A stretch of DNA of 64,000 nucleotides, from the NCBI RefSeq assembly GCF_963422355.1, contig NC_085100.1:798683-862682 (forward strand), given 5' to 3'. Below the pieces are notes generated by a model. That model saw nothing but the letters and a program-made list of their open reading frames with translations, did no database searches and was not told where the DNA came from. This DNA is from Corticium candelabrum. Its lineage: Eukaryota > Porifera > Homoscleromorpha > Homosclerophorida > Plakinidae. Shown in pieces: positions 53,701 to 62,700 of this stretch (positions are counted from its first letter, which is position 1; each line of letters begins with the position of its first letter). The position numbers and the translations under genes were made by a program.

Positions 53701-56700
53701 AAGTGACAGAGTTGTCAGCTGTGCAAGTGTAGGTACCTCCTTGCCGGGTAGGTTGGAATTCGGCAATGTGCAGATTCCCATCAATAGTTTGCGCTCCTCT
53801 GGGTAAAGGACCTCCATCTCTTCTCCATTCAATGACTGGTGTAGGAGTGCCGGCCGCTGCACAATCTATTTCCACTCTTTGGTTTCTTAGCACAAGAAGA
53901 TCGTCTTGTCCGATAATAGCACTCACAGATGAAGACGTTACAACAGGACGAGTGGTAGAAGGTGCCCGTAGTATGCGTACATCCTCTTGCGCTAAACATC
54001 AGCGTATCACGTTTCAAGTTAAGAGTCCAACAAAGAACGTATTCCACACACAACAATACCTCTAACATCTATTTCAACTGAAGAGCTGGCCACTGTTCCT
54101 TCTCCGTTGTCAGCTTCAGCACTGTAAGTACCGGAATCGGCTGCATCCAACTTGCGAAAAGCTATTGTGCTAGTTGTTTCGTATGGACCCTTTGATGTTG
54201 AAATAAAGACGTCGTCGCCAGATGTCAAAATATCAGATCCTCTCTTCCACATAACATCAGGTGGTGGACTACCACTGGTTGTAAATTCGAGTGACACAGT
54301 ATCTCCTTCGTCGGCGTTAAACACACCTTCGTCTGAAGTGAATGGCTCGCCGTTTAGCAATGCTGTATCTTCAATCTTCGTCACCACCATTGGTTCAGCT
54401 ACAAACAAACCACCAATGTTTTACAAAGCAACAAAAGGAAGACTTGAAACAGATATACTAAAAACTTGCAGTCTTGTAGAAGCCTCGTTTGAACCAGCGT
54501 TGTTAGTAACAATCACTTGATAGTCACCATTATCTGATGGTTTGGTATTCGAAATTTTGAGAAAACGGGTGCTTGCGGACACTGCAACGTTGTCCTTTGT
54601 TTCGCCCTGGCTAAGGAATGAGCCATCGGGCAACTTCCATTTTACCGTATATTCATCACTATCACGATCAGTTACCGTGAAGTTGACGTCTACAGAGCGG
54701 CCTTCTACTATCTCGGCCCTCTGTCCTATAGTAAAGATGCGATCATTATCTGGAACCGGTCTTACTGCTGAAGAAGGTGTTGGCTTTTTCAGCGTGGGAG
54801 GCCCTTTAAAACAGAAGTCGGCATCAATGTGAAAATTTTCATATTATAAGAAACGACTAACTTAGGATCTTCAGTGTTATCGACTCCGTATCTCTGCCAC
54901 CTCTAGTGTCGGTTGCTACACATTGGTAGTCGCCAGCATATCCTCTAGGAATTCCATCGATAATCAAAGAGCCATTAGCAAGTACCCTACGTCTTCCCCT
55001 TGACGTAAGTTCACCGTCTGGTCCAATCCAACCAATCGCATCAGCGTTCTCTGTCACACAGTCGATACGAACATTCCAGCGAAGCACAGGTTCGACAGGC
55101 ATATTGTAACCAACAGAGGCAACAATTTGGCGATTCGCCACCACCGGAGGATCGCTAATCCGGACAATGCCTACAATGCCGTGATTCAAAAAAGTCATTA
55201 GACAACAGTTGTACTTGTTTTATACATATTTTTAGAGCGTACGTGCAGAAGTTGGAGCTGGAGTCGTAGGAGTAGAAGCGGTTGTCGTTACGACCACTAC
55301 AAAATAGACTGTTTGCCACGCGTTAACTACAGTTACATATGATAGTCACTACAGTACCTGGACGACTGACTTCTACTGAGCTCTGTGCAGATCCCATTAC
55401 ATTCTCTGCTTGGCATGTGTACTTGCCAGCATCTGCGTCAGTGACATCCCTGATACTCAAACGACCATCATCACCAATCGTGACTCGATCCGTTGCGATT
55501 ACAGAGTCATCTCCCTTTAACCAAGTCACGACGGGAGTAGGAGGCCCAACTGCTACACAATCAAAGGACACCGTGTCTCCCGGTGCAGGCTGAATGGGAA
55601 GCTTAGACACAGGCCGGTTATTCACTCGAGAAGATTGATCAGGTGTAATGGTGAATGATGGAGCAGCTAAAACGTAACAATATTACAAGGTCAAAACCCT
55701 ACATTTCTTACGACTTACCGAGAACTCCAACGTCCGATGATCTCGTTGTTTCGCCTCCGACATTACGTGCCGAACACGTATACTTTCCCGAGTCACCTTG
55801 AACAGTCGAATTTATGCGTAAAGTCCCATCATTTCCGACAACATAGCGACCAGTCGTATCCACCTGTCCAGCGCTAACTTCTACACGGGATGGTAACATC
55901 CATCGTATCATCCCGTTGGGTCGACCAACCGAACTACAACTCATTGACAGAGCCCGATTGGGATAAACAAGTGGATTGGTTCCGACACTGACGGCAACGT
56001 CAGCGTTAATGACAGGTCGATCGCTCTCGTCTGGGGGTGGTGAAGGGATATACGGAGCAACTGGAAAGGAATACAAGAGAAACCAGTGTTAGCGATATAA
56101 TTTGACGTAAACAGCTCCGTTAGTCTGCACCTGCTTCACGAACGTTGATATATTCCTGATCTGAACCCTCGCTGTTGGATGCCCTGCAATTGTATCTGCC
56201 TGCATCTCTACTATCGAAATTAGCTATTTGTAAGGAACCGTCTCCCAACACTCGAACACGTCCTGCGCTTTCCGATATTGGTCGATTGTCGTTATTCAGC
56301 CAAGACACAGTTGGCCGAGGATTGCCTGTGGCTGTACAGCCTACAGTGAGCTGATGGCCGGAAGGTACGTCAATCATAGCCCGACCGATCGTAGCGGATA
56401 CAATGCCACGACCATAAACAGGTTCGTCTGTTGAATTGCGGTTTATACGCGGTACACCGACATCTAAACATCATACATAACAACTCAAGTCTATTACCAA
56501 GTAAGTTATTTCTCTTACCTGTTATGTCGACAGATTTACTATCTCCACTCCAACTGGCAGCACTACTTGCTACACAAGTGAAGTCTCCAGCGTCATTCTT
56601 ATTTGCGCTTTTCACCACTAACGTGCTGGTGACTTTGTCAGCAACAGTGCTTGACTGACTGATAGAGTATGCATCACTGTTTGTAATTGTGTCTTCATTC

Positions 56701-59700
56701 AAAAACCAGTTAAAGTTCGGTGTGGGAATAGCGGAACCATCACAAGAAAACGTCAACTGAGAGCCAACCTGAGATCGAACAGCCCCTACAGCAAGTGAAG
56801 GAGCGACTACCTCTCCGTTGACCATCAAAGGGTCTGCAACAGTGGTAGGTGGTTCTATAAAAAAACAGTAACATTATATCTCCTCTTGGCTTCGAAGCGT
56901 TTGAACCTTACGGTAAACTTTGATCGTTGTAGTTATGTTTTCTTCTCCCGCCTCGTTTCTAATTATACTCATGTACTCTCCAGAATCACCAGGTTCAGCG
57001 TCAACAACCTGTAAGTCTCCATTGTCCAATACCCCAACCCTATCACTCATCTCTCCTGGTCTCAACGTCGTACCAGACGGAAGCATCCAACGAATCTCTC
57101 CTCTGGGTTCTCCACTAAAGGAAGCTTTAACTGTGACAGTCCGCCCTTCAACAATGTCGGCAGGTTCACCAACATTATATTCTTTATCTTCATCTATCAG
57201 CGGTCGATCAGGGCGTACAGGTCCGGGACTGCTAATCTTCGGCTTTGAAGCTAATTGTAAAGCCATTCTTTCTCTGTCAATTCCTTGTCCGTTTTCTGCC
57301 ACCATAACATAATCACCGACATCATCTTCACCAAATTCTGTAATCTCGAGTGCGCCTCTGCTTTGAATTTGAGTGCCGTCGCCTTTGTACCAGCGTGTTA
57401 AGACACCCGAACCACTAACATCTGCTTGTACTATAACGTTCTGGCCTTTTCTGGCCACCACAGTCGGTCTACCAAGTCTCGCAGTCACAGAATCCTCCGT
57501 TACTTCGGGCTCAATATCAGGACGTCGCTGAATGACGGGTGCATTAGCGTCTGACCAAATACAAACATCACAACAATAAATCAAATAAACCGATAATCGT
57601 CGTTGAAACATTCCATCACACTCACCAACTACTTCCGTAATTGCTGATCTTGACAACACTTCCGCATCGTTTTTGAACACAGCGGTGTATACACCACTAT
57701 CCTCCTGCATTGCATTGTTTATTGTCAATTGTGAAGTTTGCCTACCTGGTACAGCTAATTGTTGAACGATTGGTTTCGAACTTGGTCGAATCACTTCTCC
57801 GTTCTTGAGCCAATTGGAGGCAAATGTCGTCGGAGTAGTAGAAGTAAACACCGCAGTCTGCCCTTGTTGTATTCTGTAAACTCCATCTAATGATGGGTAT
57901 GCTCGAGACCCATCAACTGTCGTAACGATATCACGAACATTGTCCAAAGGTTCTGTATATATACGCAATAAGAATTACAACAAACACCGATTGGCTACAA
58001 ACGTTAACTAACTGATGATCGACAAAACGCAAGACTCGGAGTCCATCCCGGCGTAGTTACTGGCCTTGCACCGGTAAGTACCGGCGCCGTCTGTGTCTTT
58101 GACATGTACACGCAGCACTCCATCCTCATCAACTGTTGCGTCTCCCACTGTCTCGCCGGCTGTTACCTCATCACCAGATGGAAGAGTCCACGTCAAGTCA
58201 GCAGCTGGTTGTGCGGCAGAATTGCAAGTAAACGCAACAGTACCGTCAGCAACAACTTGAGCGTCTTGACAGAAAGGTCCGACATCATAATTCACTTCGT
58301 CGGCCTGAAGTGACAAAGGAGCTCCTTCGGTCCCCAGAATTTCTGGTGGATCTAAAAAAACCCATACAGTCTGCACATCTATATATTAATAGAACTTAGC
58401 AAAAACTTACCTGCTCTAGTAATATCAATAGTTTCGCTGTCTGTCCCATGTGTGTTGGTAGCAAGACACCGATACTGTCCTTCATCAGACTTCGAAAACT
58501 CACGAATTTCTAAAGTTCCGCTTTCATCGACATTGACACGACCATCAGAACCTACTTGACGGTCACCATCCGTCCACGAAATCACGGGATTGGGCTGACC
58601 TCGTGCGTTGCAGTCAACCTTCACAGTCTGACCGTCAACAACGAAAACTTGCTCTGGACCTACTCGGACTGTTACGGAGTCAGCTGTTCTAGTAACCGTT
58701 TCGTTTACAAGCTGCCGGTAAATAATCGGAGCCATTGGAGCTGCAACCACTAAGTCTATGTTGTCTCCATCTGAGCCGTACGGAGTAACAATATTGCACG
58801 TATACATTCCCTCGTCATCACGCTGCACGTTAGATGCTTGTAAGACACTTGTTAGCACTGCCCCAGATACTGATGTCGTCACTTGAAAACGACCGTCGGA
58901 TTCTATTGTTTCACCGTCTTTCTTCCACTGCAACATAGCTGGGGGTACAGCTACACCTTCGCATTTGCTGCTAACCGTTGATCCCTCGTGCGTATACCAT
59001 TTGCTGTTGTCATCAGGAAGAGGTGCAACGTCGTCTCCAGTAAGAGAGAGGTGAGTGAGATGAGGTGCCTCTACACCGCAAACAAATAATAAATAGCAGA
59101 GTAACATTAGTGTTACTACTTCCACTTACCCAAAACTCCAACGTTGTATGAGAGTTTGTTTGTACCAGCACCGTTGCTAGCGTCGGCTACGTATGTCCCG
59201 CTGTCAGCAGGAAGCGTGTCCTTAATTTTTAGACTGCCATTGTCGAGCACTGATGCTCTTCCCACTGTCTGTCCTCTTCTCAACGTATCACCGGACGGTG
59301 TCTTCCAAGAGATGTCTGGTGTCGGCACGCCATCAGCTGGAGATTTAAGAGTGAGGGACCTGCCTTTCCAAATGCTAGGTGTTTGACCGGGAGAGTACGT
59401 CAAATCGGCTGTAGGGACAAAATATACTCGACCTTCTTGGGGTTGACGTTGTATAGTTGGAGAACCTAACGTAAACCAGTTACCAGCTGTGCAACTGTAA
59501 ATAAAGTAAGTGCTTACTCGGCACGTTGACGTTTATCGATTCTTGGTCCACACCGACTCTGTTTGCTGCCTGGACAACGTAGCTGCCGGCGTCGTCTTGT
59601 GTTATGTCTCTGATTTCAAGACGGCCATTAGACTGTACGGTAAATCTGCCTCTAGTCGATATCGGCTCTCCATTTTTGTGCCAGCTAATGATTGGTGTCG

Positions 59701-62700
59701 GTCTGCCACTGGTTGGCGCCGACATAACAAGCGTTTGTCCCCTATTAACTGACACATCTTCTGGTCCAACCGTCGTGGTCACGGTTGTTGATGTTACAAC
59801 CGGTTGCATGTCTGGCCTACGACTTATAAATGGTATTCCGGTAGCTACACAACAAGAAAACGTAAATAGGAAAATGAACCTTCGCTGTGACAGTACACTA
59901 ACCTGCCACTTGTACATCCATAGAATCGGCAACAACGCCTGCTTCGTTTGCGACTGTAGCTGTAAAAATTCCTCCAGATCCGATAGAATCTAACGCCAAG
60001 CGTCTGCCACTGCCGACTGTCTCCCCGTCTTTGCTCCAAACAATTGCAGAGTCCGGCATAGCCCCAGAATCAGCTTCTAACGTCAAGGGAGACATAACAT
60101 TGTCAACGAGAACGTAATCTGAGGAAGGCGACTGCGGGACGACTACCCTAACCTCGGACTTCGGAGTGGCTAAAACAAGAAAAATTAATTTGAATTAGTA
60201 CCTATTTTTCGTTTACACTCTTACCCACTACTTTTACTGGTGTATCTACACTGTCCGTTCCCATCACACTGCTAACTGTGGCCCTGTACGATCCACTGTC
60301 CCCGAATCGAACAGCCTCGATTCGAAGGGAGCCGTCATCTCGAACTGTGACTCTTCCTTTCGATTCACCTCGTTCCAGCACTGTTCCATTCGGCAGAGTC
60401 CACTCAACGGTCGGACGTGGATCACCAGAAATGGGGAGAGCAACGGTGCACGTCTGGCCTTCCACTACTTCTGCGGTTTGTCCAGCAGAATAGCTCATAT
60501 CAGATGCTGGTAATGGGCGTTGTAAAGGTCCTTGTCGGGAAGCCTCAATGCGTGGCATTTCTACCAAAATACAAAAGGTAAAGCTGCTACAATCAATTAC
60601 GATGTATCTTCCAAACCAGTCCCACCTCCGAGTGTCAGTTCGATAGAGTCTTCATCTTGACCAGCTCCGTCCCGTGCGACGCAGGTGTAACCACCAGAAT
60701 CATCACCTTCCACTCTATCAAATCTTAAAACGCCGTTGCCCTGCCTTACTCGTCCGGTGTTACCAACAATTTGTCCGTAACGAAGCCACTGAACAGTCAA
60801 ATCGCTCCCACCGGTAGCATTGCAAGTCATCTGGAATTGTTCACCTCGTTGAACCCTAACTGATTTCTGATTTCCAAAAATTGCACCCATTTGTCTCACA
60901 ATTCGTGCACCTTCTATTATCAGTAAAAACAAACAAACAAATTGCGGACAGTACGCAATGTTGCGATGCCAAACTATACCTTGAACGGCTACATCAACAA
61001 ACGAACTGTCGAAACCAGCACGATTGGCTGCCAAACATCGGTATCGTCCTTCGTCTGTAGGTTTAATGTCAAATATGATAACTTGCTGTCCACCGCTGTC
61101 TCTATTGGCTATTTGTGTGCGACCACCAACAGCCAATACCGACCCGTCTTTCTCAAACGTGATGTCTGGGGCAGGAAAACCGTCGCTCGCACATCCCATC
61201 CTTACGCGAGCGCCTGGTTTCACTATAAGACTGTTATCAATCGACGGCATTGTTGCAGCGAGGTCAACGAGCACAGAGTCAGTCATTCGAGTCGTCAGTC
61301 TGGGAGTATCTGGAGAAATAAATACTCAGAAACTAAGCGATTACGAGTAAAAGAAAAAATACCGTAAACCGTAAGTTGTGTTTTCTGTCGTTTCAGCACT
61401 CTGTCAGTGCCTGCCACGTTTCGAGCATAAACTATATAACGACCAGAATCTTTGGGCTGCGCGTTAGTAATCTGGAGGTCGCCGTTGTCAGCAACCGAAA
61501 CTCGCCCGTGCGACTGTCCGGCGCGAAGTAGTCGTTTTGACGGCAAACGCCAGGAAACATGAGGAGTAGGCCTGCCAGACGCACCAGCAACAAAGCTCAC
61601 AGTCCGACCACGAACAACTTCAGCTGACTGCCCGGGATAGAAAATGCGATCAGAGGTCGGAATAGGAGACACAGAGTCCGCTCCCTCTCTACGAGACAAG
61701 AGAGGACGCTCTAACAAAAAAAGCGCATTATTTGAAAGCGACAAACTGTGGAGCAGACAATGGTACCTGCAAACCAAATACCAATTGTATCACTGTCCCT
61801 TCCAACCGAGTTGACAGCTCGCACTTCAAATGTACCCTCGTCGCGCCGATTGACTTTGCGAATCAGCAGTGAACCGTCGCTGCCCACCTCGTAACGTGAG
61901 TTGTTTCGCAGTTGTTTTCCGTTTCGGTACCAACTAAGAGTGGGAGTAGGAGTCCCAGTAGCTGCAGCATTCATTGTAACCCTCATGCCACGATCGACCA
62001 TCGCTTGTCCGACTCCAACCTGCAAGGCAACTTGTTCGGCGGTTACATGAGGTTGTGCTCTATGCGTTCGCACTATGCGCGGTACTCCAGAACCTGCAAG
62101 AGAACATAAAGTCTACCGACAATTGATGATGAGAAGAAACGACTTACGAGCTACTGCAACGTCAACTGAAGACGTCGTCGCTCCGCCGACGTTCTCTGCT
62201 ACACAGAGATACCTCCCAGCGTCACTATTCTGTACGTCATCGATTGTCAAGGTAGACCCTCGTCTCGTCGTAGTAACACCTTCTGTTATAAGCAAACCGT
62301 CACGAATAAAACGAACAGTTGGTTTCGGCAGACCGGAAGCGCTGCAACCGACGGAGAAAGAAGATCCTTGCCCTACCAATACAGAGTCTTTCTGACTGAC
62401 AAGTACTGGTTCATTATCCACTCTAATTCCGTCCTCAATACTTTCAGAGAAGGTCGGTGGAACTAAAAGATCCAAACGCGGCGTTCAAGTGATTTAACAA
62501 TTCTACGTCCATGTCATATCTGCATACCAATAACCCGTAGTCGAGTTTTGGCCTTGTCCAGTCCCGCGGTATTGCTAGCAATAGCGCGATAAGTACCATC
62601 GTCCTTCGGCTCCACGTTCTCCAAAACAAGAGTGTTATCGTCCATCACTCGGGCACGTCCGTATGATTCGCCCACACCAATACGCTTGCCACTGGGAAGA